DNA of 64,000 nucleotides, from assembly GCA_047967505.1 (NCBI GenBank), contig CM106541.1, one strand, 5' to 3'. Below, piece by piece: positions 1 to 10,309 of this stretch. How positions within the stretch are numbered: position 1 is the first letter of the stretch; each line of letters begins with the position of its first letter. A program made the position numbers and the translations under genes. The stretch is from Dipteris shenzhenensis (taxonomy: Eukaryota; Polypodiophyta; Polypodiopsida; Gleicheniales). The notes beneath the pieces were generated by a model. That model searched no databases, was not told the origin of the DNA, and saw only the letters and a list, made by a program, of their open reading frames with translations.

Positions 1-336
1 TTGGATGCAAGGAAAGGGGAATCACTGCCGATGCTGCAAGGGCATTCTTAGCCAACTTGATTCGATTTTATTGTATAGACAACCCTTAGGGAATGTGAGT
101 GATATTGTTAATTAGAGTTGCAAACACAAATGCTCAATGAAAACATTTGTACCTACATTCTGATTTATATTTGGACACTATTTGGTTAGATTCGATTTGC
201 AAAACATTATGTTTCAATTTGTTTTGTGAAAGAATTAATAGACATTGAGTTAGTGCCTTGTCCAAAAAATGCTATGTGCTTTATGATGTGAGTTTGTATT
301 CCTCCACTAAAAGAATGATTCTTTGATTTTAAACAT

Positions 337-894
337 ATGATAGGTGTTGTAGATTGTCCTGAAAAGTTGAAGAGCTATCTTATTACAAATTTTGATCCTG
401 CATCCAATGGCTTATGGAAACATAAATTGCCCATACCCATTGAGCACATGTTCGAAATGAATGGCATCCATTATGAAGTAAAGAAATCAACAATACCTGG
501 GGTAGGATATGGTCTTTTTGTACATACGAGCATCAAGAAAAAACAAGATTTGATGGTATATAATGGTCCAAAGTATGATTATGATACTTGGAGATCTCTC
601 CTCAAGTTTTTCCCAAGGATGAAGACTTATGGAATGTTTGAAGATCCATTCATTGAGCCATTGACAGATGTGAAATGTATTGTGGGAGATGTATTGTATG
701 GAAACATTGTTGGATATATAAATAGCTCAATGTATTATAAAGAAAGAACAAATGTTATATTTGTATACATCCCTAAACTACCACCTTGGGCTCAAAAGTC
801 ACAAGGAAATTTGAGTGCCCATGGCTACATTACTGTGCAAACCATAAAGGATATCTCCTTCGGAGATGAGCTACTTTGTGAGTATGAATACTAG
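337..894 (+). CDS. SET-domain-like protein, small single-exon frame
   Basis: A 185-residue open frame that resembles the core of a SET lysine methyltransferase domain. Visible pieces in order are GVGYGLFVHTSIKKKQ near residue 57 (the GxG and GLFA-type start of SET), a YINSS stretch near residue 129 where classical enzymes have an NHS motif, and GDELLCEYEY at the C-terminus, matching the final GEELxxDYxY block. There is no visible pre-SET, post-SET or targeting domain. The third residue of NHS-like YINSS differs from the classical motif, so methyl transfer is uncertain. The ATG follows an AT-rich leader; an upstream exon cannot be excluded. No host operon-like context exists; neighbours are repeats. 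It could be a domesticated or element-carried SET protein. The family assignment is inference from motif order. Confidence 0.6.
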   Translation: MIGVVDCPEKLKSYLITNFDPASNGLWKHKLPIPIEHMFEMNGIHYEVKKSTIPGVGYGLFVHTSIKKKQDLMVYNGPKYDYDTWRSLLKFFPRMKTYGMFEDPFIEPLTDVKCIVGDVLYGNIVGYINSSMYYKERTNVIFVYIPKLPPWAQKSQGNLSAHGYITVQTIKDISFGDELLCEYEY

Positions 895-1017
895 TATGGA
901 ATTGTTAATGATTATGTTAAATGATGTGGTGCAAAATTGGCTATTGGTCAATGGTTTTGATTATATTTAGTACAAGAAAGCAATTTAAAAAAAGGTTTTT
1001 ATCAAGACCATGTCTCT

Positions 1018-1071
1018 GAGTTTCATGAGCTCTATTGTGATGGAGAGTTTCATGAGCTCTATTGTGATGGA
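1018..1071. repeat. 27-bp perfect tandem duplication
   Basis: Two exact back-to-back copies (1018-1044 and 1045-1071) of a unit containing the palindromic core TCATGAGCTC. No coding role seen. Confidence 0.85.
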
Positions 1072-1086
1072 ACGGTGTTTTTGAAC

Positions 1087-1318
1087 ACCACATTTATATG
1101 ATGGATGTCAAAGCTCTACCATAATCCTATTGCATATGTTAATACTGCAATTTATCAACATAGAAACATAAGCATTTGACATTAATTTGATACATCTAAT
1201 ATACCAAAAAAAAAATTGACAGTTGTTGCAAGTTTAATTTTGTTTTTGAAGACCACATTTATATGATGGATGTCAAAGATCTATAACAATCCTATTGCAT
1301 ATATCAATACTCCAATTT
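1087..1318. repeat. Diverged direct repeat, offset 165 bp
   Basis: The segment starting ACCACATTTATATGATGG at 1087 recurs at 1252 with a handful of substitutions and runs about 67 bp in each copy. The intervening DNA is AT-rich. Confidence 0.75.
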
Positions 1319-1680
1319 AATTTACTCCAATGAATCTTCCTAATGCAACATCTATAAATTGGCTTTTCTTTGTGGTTTCGATGCATATGAAACAACAAAC
1401 ATCTTTCTTTCACTAGTAAATCAACAAATGTTTTGGCCATGGAGCCATGTTCACATCTATTAAGGCCTTTTGCCATAGCAACATACGGAAGATTTTTGCT
1501 TGGGTTTCTAGGAATTGGGAAGTATTGTGCATGATCTAGTCTCCCCCAACATAATTGAAACTTGGGTCCTCAATGGAGCTAATGTTTCAATAAAAAACAT
1601 CAAATTTTACTTTTGAAGTGACTATATTTTATTTCGTGGGAATTGGGATTTTCCCAAATTCTCTAATATAGTGTTTTTGG

Positions 1681-3130
1681 TATAGGCAACATCTTTTGGA
1701 GCAACCTATCACAATTAAAACATACATAGGCTTCGAATAATGATGATTCTCAAACATACATGATGATTCTCACCTCTCTTTTCCCCTTTTCTTTCTCTTT
1801 TCTACTTTTCTTTCTCTTTTTCCCTCTTTCAAAGCAACAAAGAAGTCATGTTAATAATATAACATAATCATAATTACACTAATGCATCACGATTATCGGT
1901 ACACTAATCCTACAGCTTAGAATACCTATAAGACATTGAGCAATCTTAGAATCCTACAGCTTGATATTGAGCAAGTAATTACAGACTCCTACATTCTTTG
2001 ACTTAGAGTGACAGAAGTCTGTATCTGCTTGCTCAATGGTAGGCTATTGAAGCTTCACATGGGGAAAAAGAGAGAAGGAAAGAGAGGAGAAAAGAGAGAA
2101 AAAGAGAGGAGAAAAAAGAAAGAAAAAGAGAGGAGAAAAAGGAGAAAAGAGAGGAGAAAGACCCAGAAAAAGAGAGGAGATAAGAGAGAAAAAGAGAAAA
2201 AGTGGGGATAAAAGAGAGAAAAAGAGAGGAGAAAAGAGAGGAAAATAGAGGAAAAGAGAGGAGAAAAAAAAGAGAAAAAGAGAGGAGATCAGAAAGAAAA
2301 AGAGAGGAGAAAAGAGACGAAAAGAGATGAAAAAGAGACGAAAAGAGAGGATAAAAGAGAGAAGGATAAAAGAGAGTCACAATTCAAACATACATAGGCT
2401 TTGAATAATGATGATTCTCAAACATACATGATGATTCTCAAAACAAACAATATCCAAATAACTCCCAAATAATGAGTCAAATTAATGCGGGAGCTAACCT
2501 CATTAAGGCCGAGACACTTGTATCTGACCACCCATACTTTGCTTTGCAGATTCAAGATTGAGAGACAAGCTCGTACTTTAGACATCCTAGCACCCTCGTA
2601 CAATTGTGTTGATTGCAACTCTCGCATATTGACCTCAGAATCTAACATCACATGTACATGTGATGTAGTGCCCCTGAAAATAGAGTCCATCATGTCCACC
2701 ATACCCTCGTCATCATCTGGCACATCCGAGAGACTATAGTCTTACTCAAAGTGTGTCCTCATCCTATCTCAAGATTTTGTGTAAATATAAGATCTTGTCT
2801 CAAGGTTTCGTGTCATAATGGTATCCAATATTAATCACGAACGCAAATAGCATTGACTTACCGACGATCCATCACCATGTGCAACACCAACGGTGGGTAC
2901 TGGTTCAGGCTCCTCCCCATACATCTGCAAATGGCGCATGATAATATGACATTGATGTCATACTTCTCGCTTGCAATGAGTGCAATGACAGTACAACCTC
3001 TCTGTAAGCCACTTTGTGCTCCCGGGCATTGGCGCATCATCTGACGAGCTTCCACTCGTTCCTTCCATCTGCACACTTCCAAAATCACAACATGAGCTAC
3101 AAGGAAATCAATTAAGATTTAAAAAAAAAC
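1681..3130. repeat. Complex dispersed repeat, copy 1 (purine tract inside)
   Basis: This block recurs in the same order at 29790-30350 (AGGCAACATCTTT start, AGCTTAGAATACCT, a purine tract, then GCTCCCGGGCATTGGCGCAT). Its distal part (about 2617-3010) recurs at 49340-49760. The purine tract (about 2060-2380) is built of GAGAAAAAGA-type units and reads open in several frames, but I see no protein. About 110 bp (1843-1950) also appears in inverted orientation at 28240-28345 inside a decayed CACTA transposase gene. That overlap, and the palindromic arrays next door, suggest the block derives from a CACTA element. Confidence 0.7.
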
Positions 3131-3181
3131 CACCCATGAGCTCCTTTTCTCTCTTCTAACAATAATTAGTGCCCTAAACCA

Positions 3182-3290
3182 TCGCTATATAGCGATGCTT
3201 TGCCTTGTCCCATTGCTATATAGCGATGCTTTTTGGATATAGACGTCGTTATATAGCGACTGACCAGTGTCGCTATATAGCGATGCTGGG
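3182..3290. repeat. Array of four CGCTATATAGCG-type palindromes
   Basis: Four units of the self-complementary motif GTCGCTATATAGCGAC, or one- to two-base variants, occur at about 26-30 bp spacing. The same series, with the same spacers, is found at 30403-30510. Such short repeated motifs near CACTA ends are typical binding sites for the element's own DNA-binding protein. That role is inferred here. Confidence 0.75.
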
Positions 3291-3789
3291 GGCTTAAACC
3301 CAAAACCCCACACGATGTCGTCTTTCACATCTCTATTGCACGAAAAGCAAAAATCTCTCCTCCCACTTTATATTCGATGACCTTGCTTTCCTCCTCTCTA
3401 TTCCCTACTCCTCACCCCTACCCAACCCCTCTCCCAAAACTTGTGCTCCCTCTCCACCCTTCTTCCTCTCTGCTTGTGTGAAAGGAAGTTTTTCAAGAAG
3501 GTGGGTCTCTTTAAGCAATGTAGGTTCATTTTTTGTGAGATTTTATTTCGTGAGTGTTTAAGCATGTTTCTCCTTGTATTGCTAAGGCTATGTACTAGTT
3601 TTCATGCTTGATTTTCAGAGGTTAAGGACAAAAAACGAGATTTGGTGAAAGAAAGAAGACTCACCTCTTCTCTTTTTGGTATTTCTCTTCCTCCTCTTTC
3701 TCCTTGTTTGTAGGCTTATGCTTTCTCCTTGTTTGTAGGCTTCTCCAAACTCATCTAATCCCTTTGAAAAGTTGCTTTTCCAAACTCCT

Positions 3790-3941
3790 CCTTCCTCTAA
3801 CTAGTTATCTGAAAAAATGGTATGTTTTCTCTTTTTTGTAGGGCCAGTCCATGAAACACGGTTCAGTTCCTCTAACTAGTTATCTGAAAAAATGGTATGT
3901 TTTCTCTTTTTTGTAGGGCCAGTCCACGAAACATGGTTCAG
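3790..3941. repeat. 76-bp tandem duplication with GTATGT...TAG segment
   Basis: Two near-identical 76-bp copies (3790-3865 and 3866-3941) each contain ATGGTATGTTTTCTC followed by TTTTTTGTAGGG, which looks like a miniature donor-acceptor pair. The homologous locus near 30598 has only one copy, so the duplication is specific to this copy. Confidence 0.8.
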
Positions 3942-4059
3942 GACTTTTCCAGGTAAGAAAGTGCTTCCTCTTTTCTCCTATTGTTATTTTCGTTATTTGT
4001 ATTGGCCTGCAGCTAACGCCTTAAGCGCTAGCTGCAGTGATGGGCGTAGGAACCCTCTC

Positions 4060-4740
4060 TTTCCCTCTCTTCTCTTATTCCCTCTTATTCCCCTCTTTTC
4101 CTCTTTTCCTCCATATTTCCCCGCCTCTTTCCCTCATATGCTCATGCATAAGCATAAGCATAATCTTTCTCTCTTTTTCTCTTATGCATATGTTTTTCCT
4201 CCTCTTATGCTTATGCTCTTTTCCCCTCTTCTTTTTCCCTTCTTTCAATCTCTTTTCCCCTCTTCCTTCTCTTATTTTCCAGTCTCTTTTTTCCTCTCTT
4301 TTTCTCCTCTTTTCATAAGCATATGTATTTGCCTATGCTTATGCTTATGCATGAGCATATGCTCATATGCTCATGCATAAGCACAAGCTTATGCTTTCTC
4401 TCTTTTCCTATTATGCTTATATGCTCATGCATAAGCATAAGCATATGCTTTCTTTCTTTTTCTCTTATGCTTATGCTCTTTTTCCCTCTTCCTTCTCTTA
4501 TGCTTATGCTCTTTTCCTCTCTTCTTTTTCCCCTCTTTCGATCTCTTTTCCCCTCTTCCTTCTCTTCTTTTCCCCTCTTCTTTTCCCCCTCTTTCAATCT
4601 ATTTTCCCCTCTTCCTTCTCTTATGCTTATGCTATTTTCCCCTCTTTCAATCTCTTTTTCCCTCTTCCTTCTCTTATGCTTATAGTCTTTTCCCCTCTTC
4701 TTTTTTCCCCTCTTTCAATCTCTTTTCCCCTCTTCCTAGA
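4060..4740. repeat. ATGCTTATG / pyrimidine low-complexity tract
   Basis: The tract alternates CTCTTTTCCCC-type pyrimidine runs with ATGCTTATG and CATAAGCAT units. The latter are mutually self-complementary and could fold. It reads open in several frames on both strands because the repeat lacks stops, but nothing looks like a real protein. The second copy at 30785-31772 is longer. Confidence 0.8.
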
Positions 4741-5142
4741 AGGCTAAACCTAGTTGGGCAGACAAAGCTGATTGGAAGTTTTTCAAGAAGTAGTACAAGG
4801 ACCATCCCGAACTGTTCGAGGGTTAGAGGAGGGCTGTGAGGAGATGGCTGGACTCCATAGGTACTTTGCACTTTGGTGCAGGTAGATGGTTGGCATTTGA
4901 GGAAACCGTGGTAAGTCTACTTCTTGTCATTTAATATATTGTTCTATTTGTTTTACTACATATTACATGCACTTTATCTAACTCTCGTAAATTGGATCCA
5001 TGGCAAGCTGCGATGGGTCGCCTTCCTACAGACACAGAGACGAGATGCGCATTTCACGTAGGAACAAAGCCGTGGTTTATTGAGTAAGAGGTGCTGGGAG
5101 CGATGGTTGATTGGGCTGAGGTGGCTACTCGCACGGTATAAG
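4741..5142 (+). pseudogene. Decayed CACTA-associated ORF (exons with stops)
   Basis: Conceptual translation gives recognisable protein-like segments: KPSWADKADWKFFKK, then RRWLDSIGTLHFGAGRWLAF ending at a GTAAGT donor near 4912, and after an apparent intron SRKLDPWQAAMGRLPTDT followed by RCAFHVGTKPWF. Several in-frame stops interrupt it. The first segment recurs at 40677-40725 downstream of a longer frame. The arrangement resembles the second (TNP1/En-Spm-like) ORF of plant CACTA elements, but that family name is inference. No intact product is expected. Confidence 0.5.
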
Positions 5143-5461
5143 TCTACTCCTACTTGTAATCTCACTTTTTAAATTGTTTTATTCTTTAAGTTCCATTCGA
5201 ATTTCCAAGTAATATGGTTTCACTCTTAGAATCAAAGCTTGAATGTCCCATCAATGGAGGTGAGTAGTGATGATGAGGGATTAGGCTTACATGGCTTCGA
5301 TGAGGGCCAGGATTAGGCGCAGCTCATGAGGGCCAAGGATCAATCAGGCACAACTCACGAGGGCTAGGGATCAGGCCAGCGCGATGAGGACAAGGACGAT
5401 GATTTGGATGAGCAGTAGTTATAGTAGTAGTATTAGTAGTAGTTTGCATATACTTCGCCTT

Positions 5462-5637
5462 GTATATGCTTTTATATATCGGCTCCTTTGAGCGATTTTG
5501 TATCACCCTTTTTGAAAGGGTAATTTTGTAACAAACAATGTTGTATATCTTCGACATGTATATGCTTCTGCCGCTCGGTTCATTTGAGCGATTTTATATT
5601 ACCCTTTCCACAAGGGAAATTTTGTAACAAAAAATAT
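5462..5637. repeat. Diverged tandem duplication, unit about 95 bp
   Basis: Two copies share TGTATATGCTT, TTTGAGCGATTTT, TACCCTTT and AATTTTGTAACAAA in order (5462-5547 and 5559-5637). Confidence 0.7.
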
Positions 5638-5654
5638 TCTTTTGTAATTACTAA

Positions 5655-5722
5655 ATAAAAAACATTAGTGGGGCAAAACAGGGCTTGTTGTGGCCTTGTT
5701 TAGCCCCACTAATGTTTTTTTT
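5655..5722. repeat. Long inverted repeat (hairpin)
   Basis: The arm around ACATTAGTGGGGCAAAACAG is matched in reverse complement by GCCTTGTTTAGCCCCACTAA, with flanking A and T runs extending the stem to about 30 bp and a loop under 10 bp. Only a few mismatches are seen. It would form a strong DNA or RNA hairpin. Confidence 0.8.
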
Positions 5723-5737
5723 AAGCTTCTATTAATC

Positions 5738-5779
5738 GTTGCTATATAGCAACATTTACTAGTGTCGCTATATAGTGAC
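5738..5779. repeat. Palindromic CACTA-type subterminal units
   Basis: Two units, GTTGCTATATAGCAAC and GTCGCTATATAGTGAC, match the motif arrays at 3182, 29470 and 30403. Confidence 0.7.
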
Positions 5780-5865
5780 CGTTCTTTTTTGATGCTTATA
5801 GCGACGTAAATACCGACCTTTGCAGCCATAAAAAAAAAACTTTTAGTTTAAAAAATGTCGGTATT

Positions 5866-6111
5866 CTCGGGGGGTTCACTATGTATAAACCCTCTATACC
5901 ACGTGCGTTCAAGGCATATTTCTAAAATCCCTTATTTGTAAATTTTTCATTAATAAAATGTACCCCTTTTCTATACAAATCTGTAAATTTTTTCCAAAAC
6001 TATTTTAAATAGTCCCTTATGTATATTTATTTCTGTAAATTTTAGAAATAAAAAATATCCTTCTGTTGAACTCACGTGATAGGGTTACATATGATGAGTG
6101 ACCCCCCCGAG
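5866..6111. mobile_element. hAT-type MITE, copy 1, with 8-bp target duplication
   Basis: The 246-bp element is bounded by inverted ends CTCGGGGGGTTCACT and its counterpart AGTGACCCCCCCGAG. It is flanked by a perfect 8-bp direct repeat TCGGTATT (5858-5865 and 6112-6119). An 8-bp target duplication with short inverted ends and no coding capacity is the signature of a hAT-derived miniature element. The interior is AT-rich. A related copy lies at 10925-11199. Confidence 0.85.
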
Positions 6112-6151
6112 TCGGTATTTCTGTTGAAAAAGGGCCTATGCCTTGCAATGA

Positions 6152-6157
6152 TACACA

Positions 6158-6190
<33 letters not shown>
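6152..6190. repeat. CA dinucleotide microsatellite
   Basis: About 19 CA units with one CC interruption. Confidence 0.95.
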
Positions 6191-6193
<3 letters not shown>

Positions 6194-6209
6194 GTTTATC
6201 CATGGATTT

Positions 6210-6313
6210 AAATGACTTATTTTAATTTAATAAGTTAAGGAAACGTTAAACTTATAAATGACTTATTTTAATTTAATAAGTTATTAATAAGTTAAGGAAA
6301 CGTTAAACTTATA
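6210..6313. repeat. Tandem AT-rich duplication, unit 46-58 bp
   Basis: AAATGACTTATTTTAATTTA followed by AAGGAAACGTTAAACTTAT occurs twice in a row. The second copy carries an extra TTAATAAG insertion. Confidence 0.85.
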
Positions 6314-6545
6314 AATGAGGATTCTTAACACAAAGAAGGAGATCTTGGATGGAGGCTTGGAGGGGGAAGGAGGTGGAAAGACAAGAGGCAGGCTTTGCGG
6401 AGGAGGTGGAAGGACAAGAGGCAGCTTTAAGAGCAAGGAGGAGATAGGTCAATGTAATGGAGGAGATGGAAGGCCACCTTTGGGAGGAAGGAGGAGATGG
6501 AAGGTTAATGGAATGAAAGGAGGAGATGGAAGGTATCAGAGCCAT
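6314..6545. repeat. GGAGGA-rich minisatellite-like tract
   Basis: Imperfect repeats of GGAGGAGGTGGAAGGACAAG and GGAGATGGAAGG type. Glycine-rich readings in one frame are a by-product of the repeat. Confidence 0.6.
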
Positions 6546-6938
6546 GGGTTAAAACAGCCAAAATTGCAAAATCCAATCCAAGTATGCAAGATGAATGGAT
6601 TAGCAATTTAAGAATCAAAGATCCACCTTTAGATGGGGAGTTGTTGAGGATGGTCATGTATCTTTGCCTGTGCAAAGCATGGGTTTAGTACTCGTAAGTG
6701 TTACATAGTGACCCTGCTAGGTTGCATCTAGGGACTCTGGCACTTAACTACCATAGAAACAGTGAATTCATGGTCAAGTCGGCTAAGGGCAAATGCAAGA
6801 AATACAAGAATGCTTATTCATCACGAAGGCATTGCCTCGTGAGAAGTTTGACAACTTTCGCTAGTTTTTGGGAGTATGTTTCTTGAGTAGTGCAAGCTCA
6901 AGCACTCATCCTCCTCATGACTTGAGCTTGAGGGGGAC

Positions 6939-7200
6939 TGTCGAGATGTATGGAGATGTACGTCTCTATCCACCTGCTCACCACTGAGATAGGCAGAACA
7001 CACGGTGATCGATAAGCAAGACACACAACTTATCTCATCCCACATTTTAGATGTAGTTGTGTTGGTATTCTTAGTTTCCATGTATATATGACATAGTTAG
7101 TCTATGTTGTATTGGTGAGATACTCACTTTAGAAAAAAAAGAAGAAGGATTCCTTAATCTTCCCCTCTCTTGCTGTGTGTATGATACCGCTTCCATAACA
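6939..7200 (+). mobile_element. Ty1/copia-like 3' LTR remnant
   Basis: The 262-bp segment begins TGTCGAGATGTATGG and ends CCATAACA, so it has TG...CA termini. It is directly preceded by a polypurine tract TTGAGGGGGAC (6928-6938), which is where plus-strand synthesis primes in plant copia elements. The upstream 300 bp gives only broken protein-like pieces and no intact RNase H. No 5' LTR is found, so this is the 3' stub of a degraded element. Assignment to copia rests on the PPT-LTR junction and is inference. Confidence 0.5.
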
Positions 7201-8637
7201 TTTCGTAAAATAACTAGTGTAGATAGGACATCATTATGGTCTCCATAAAAAATGCTAATTGTTTTCTGATTGGATACTTCCATGTTCTTTTTTAGTTGGT
7301 ACCAATATGTGTCATTATTACCATTGGTATTGCCACCAGGCACCGGCTATTATTATGGCGATATTATCAACGCAAATATTGAAGGCAATACTGATGTTTC
7401 TTGGCTCAAAAACTTACCACTAGATCTTGTAGGTCCATACAGTGCAAAAAATATTCTAAGGCTCGACAAAGCATCGAAGGGTAAGTGTTGAAAATAGAGA
7501 GGCACGTTGTATGAATGGGAGCCAATCAAATAGATGAGATTAGATATTTTTCTTGTTAATGGAAGTATTTAAAATGGTCCACACCATACAAGGGGTGACC
7601 ACCCAATAGGTAGCCAACCAAGTCCTCATCACTCAATCCAAATTCTATGCAATACCTACATAACTCCAATCATATTGATGTATAAATCTCAACAATCACC
7701 ATATGTGCATTGCCTTGCTTATGATCCTTCTCGAGATAATATATATTTGATGAGAATGATTGTAAGGTCTTTAATGAGTATTAATGGGAGATAAAGGTAT
7801 TTTTCCTTGAAATGCTTGACATTATTAAGAAACAAAGATTTTAGATGTACATGTAGTGATGATTGAACATTCTGATGCACCTAATCCATCTGTTTTCCTT
7901 TTATAGGATGTTAATGCATGGAGAACCAATTTGATGACATGATAGCTAGTTAAAAATTACTAGTTCTCTTTTTTATGAAACAATAGCTAGCTGAAAATAT
8001 TTTGTGAAGTGAAGAATCATTTTCCAACAGAATTGGTGCTTTTGCTATTATGGCATGCTCTTGCCTTTAAGTATATATTGTCTTTGCTAATAACTAGCAA
8101 GGCATTACATGCTTAAACACACCCTCGTGGCTCCTAGATGCTTAGATGCTTTCTTCACAAGAATGAGAAGAATTGGGGAAAGAATAGGAGAAGGAAAAGA
8201 GGGTGAGACAAAAAATCATATAATTGTCAAGATTTTCAAAGAAGTGCTACACTTTGTTTGTCAACCAAATGACCACTACCTTAGAAGCACGATGCATGAG
8301 TGTGGTAAAGGGGAAGGGAATGAATAGCCATAGCAATGCAAGTACAAGGGAAGGTAGAAGAGTGGGAGAGCACAAGCTCCATAGTGACCCAAAGCTTTGA
8401 AAGCTAGCTTTTATTCATAGCCTTTTGAAGGGAGGTTTAACCTTAATGTTATGGTGAAACGAATGTGGCCTAGTGGCTCGAGTACTCTATGATGGTCCTA
8501 GAGTAGGAAAGAAGTTATATGGCTCCTCTCGTCCTATTTACTTTGAGACAAGGCATGTAGTCTCATTTATTAACGTGGCTAATCCGTTAAGATGTAAGTG
8601 TTAACCAAATGGGTCAACTTAACCTCAAGGCCTTCTT
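7201..8637. other. Intergenic DNA downstream of the glycosyltransferase
   Basis: AT-rich sequence with no supported gene, RNA or repeat. The last part is the 3' flank of the minus-strand glycosyltransferase. Confidence 0.5.
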
Positions 8638-10197
8638 TCAAATAAACTCCCTACATTCATCCACGAAGAGGTGGAGATTTTGATAGGAAGTGCCCCCAGC
8701 TTCCAAGGCTCTCTTTGCACTCGTGCTCCAATCTTTAGCACTCTTTCTCAGCTCTCTTCCCTTTTCTCCTTGCATTAATCCCCGCACCTTGTTCTCCACC
8801 TCTTCCTTGCTCACACAACCCGTCTCCTCGTCCACTTCCAAGGGCAGCCCTACCTTCCATTTATCCACAAAGAATCTTTCGTTCGTCCACTGATCCCCGT
8901 GAGATGGCCATCCCAGCATCGGCACTCCGGCCGCTATACTCTCGATCGTTGAATTCCACCCACAATGTGTTAGGAACCCCCCCACAGCGGGATGGCAAAG
9001 TACACGCAGCTGCGGCGCCCATGCAACAACAACGATGCGATCTCTCATACGATCCAAAAAATCCTGCGAGAGCGCATTTGGCGACTTTTCGTGCATATCA
9101 TCACGACGCGCTATCCAGAGGACAGATTGTCGGCTTGCTTCAAGGCCGCAAGCAATCTCTTCAACTTGGCGTGGAGAGAGAGCAACAAAGCTGCCGAAGG
9201 AAACATAGAGAACAGAAGCAGGCTGCTGCTGGTCCAACCATTGGAGGCACCCGTATTCTTCTGGCCAGATGGTCGCCGAACCATCGTCCGTATGGAACGA
9301 ACCAGTGAGATAAGACGGGGGCAATACGGGACCGACAGAATAAACTTTGTTATGGTGCTTTCGAAGGTACTCTAGTGTTTCGTGCTCCAGATCTTCGAAG
9401 GTATTTATCACAACAGAGGCATGGTCATGTCCTCGTCCAATGGATCGGCTGAGAAAATCGAACAGAAAATCGTCCCGAAAAAGAATGGGATTGATGTCTT
9501 CGTACTTCAAACTGGGCGGAGCTCCGTGGAGGCAGGTGACGAGAGCATCTTTCCCGGCGCGGCCCGGCCGATCTAAATACATCACAAGAAAATTAAAGGT
9601 TTCATAGAATGCGACCACTGAGTCCCCAGAGCCTTGTAAGGAATGATCGACATCTTTTAATAATTACAAACTCTTACCACTGAGAAACTTGAAACTCCCT
9701 TGAATTGCGTGCAAGACCGATGCATGACTGGCTGCACAGAAGGTAACGAACATGACGCTAGGTATCCCGAGTCTCTTGGCAATGTCAGCGCCGAAGGGCG
9801 CCAGGAAGTCGGAGATGAGACATGTTACAGGTGGATCCTGGAGCATCAGACTCCTGATCATATACTCTACGCCTCTTTCGAGCTTCATGTAACCTTGAGC
9901 GGTGCTTTCAAACGCAAGTCTGGAACGGTCGTTTTTTTCGGTGATGCTCAAAGGTGGCTCTGGAACGAAGGGAAGCCAACGCAAGCGGATATCCAGATTT
10001 TCTACACCTACATCGAGTGAGGATGCTTCTGCACGCCAGCTGATCAAACGTGAGTGCATCTGCTCTGTGTTAAGAAAAGTGATGACAAAACCATTGGCCG
10101 CGAGCTGCCGGGAAAACTCCATAAGAGGACGTATGTGGCTCTGAAGAGGGAAAGACAATACGAAAGCGTGGGGGGTATGCTTGCGTGTGGATGCCAT
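8638..10197 (-). CDS. UDP-glycosyltransferase, plant family 1 (two exons)
   Basis: Likely a soluble enzyme transferring a sugar from a UDP-sugar to a small acceptor. I join 10197-9678 and 9632-8638, giving about 504 residues, close to the family norm. The 45-bp intron has donor G|GTAAGAG and acceptor TTACAAG|GC; joining in phase 1 restores one frame across an in-frame stop. The N-terminal GT-B half contains FPLQSHIRPL, whose His (residue 21) is the expected catalytic base, and LISDFLAPFGADIAK with the partner Asp. The C-terminal half carries the complete PSPG box, starting WAPQLRVLCHPAVGGF, through HCGWNS, to PSHGDQ. The final Gln fits a UDP-glucose donor. I chose the ATG at 10197 over one 30 codons upstream because it starts at MASTRK next to the conserved fold and lies below a TATA-like box. 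All key residues are present. The acceptor cannot be told. It stands alone amid repeats. Confidence 0.93.
9633..9677 (-). other. 45-bp intron of the glycosyltransferase
   Basis: GT...AG intron in phase 1 containing an in-frame TAA, so unspliced message would truncate the protein before the PSPG box. It is unusually short for a plant intron. Confidence 0.8.
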
Positions 10198-10235
10198 GTA
10201 GGGTGTGATGGAGATGGAATCCTGAGTGTGAGCTC

Positions 10236-10250
10236 TGTTATTTAAAGATG
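10236..10250 (-). promoter_or_regulatory. Candidate TATA box of the glycosyltransferase
   Basis: On the minus strand CTTTAAATAACA lies about 45 bp before the chosen ATG. That leaves a short leader, which supports the ATG at 10197 over the upstream in-frame ATG. Sequence match only. Confidence 0.4.
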
Positions 10251-10309
10251 GGAGAGCAACTCGGAAGATCGCAACTTCGCTGATCACATGAAGAGGCCTT
10301 TAAGAATGA

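Larger units (their letters stand above)
895..1680. other. AT-rich intergenic DNA with short duplications
   Basis: I see no supported gene here. The stretch contains a perfect 27-bp tandem duplication (1018-1071) and a diverged 67-bp direct repeat (1087-1153 and 1252-1318). Both look like local slippage or replication duplications. Confidence 0.6.
3140..6150. mobile_element. Non-autonomous CACTA-like element, copy B1 (tentative)
   Basis: Palindromic GTCGCTATATAGCGAC-type units lie near both sides (3182-3290 and 5738-5779). The same units lie just inside a recognisable CACTA terminus at 29601-29696, so they are probably subterminal repeats. Between them are a duplicated leader, a low-complexity tract and a decayed ORF. 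A MITE interrupts the right side. I could not find a matching pair of terminal CACT ends, so the limits are approximate and the class is inferred. Confidence 0.45.

Noticed and set aside
1-336. Upstream exon of the SET-like gene
   Set aside because: No convincing acceptor/donor pair or protein-like frame could be joined to the ATG at 337.
2033-2380. Long Ser/Phe/Leu-rich or Lys/Arg/Glu-rich reading frames
   Set aside because: They are translations of the purine/pyrimidine repeat tract on either strand; there is no domain and no conservation signal.
3182-3290. Bacterial-type operator or CRISPR array
   Set aside because: Plant context, and the palindromes track with CACTA ends, so an element subterminal repeat explains them better.
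3892-4747. Overlapping open frames of 90-160 codons
   Set aside because: The tract lacks stops because of its ATGCTTATG/CTCTTTTCC composition. Several frames are open at once, which real genes do not show.
7270-7491. 73-codon plus-strand frame
   Set aside because: No domain, no neighbouring exon and no codon signal; the length is expected by chance.
8690-9607. Plus-strand frames up to 134 codons
   Set aside because: They are antisense shadows of the glycosyltransferase exon.
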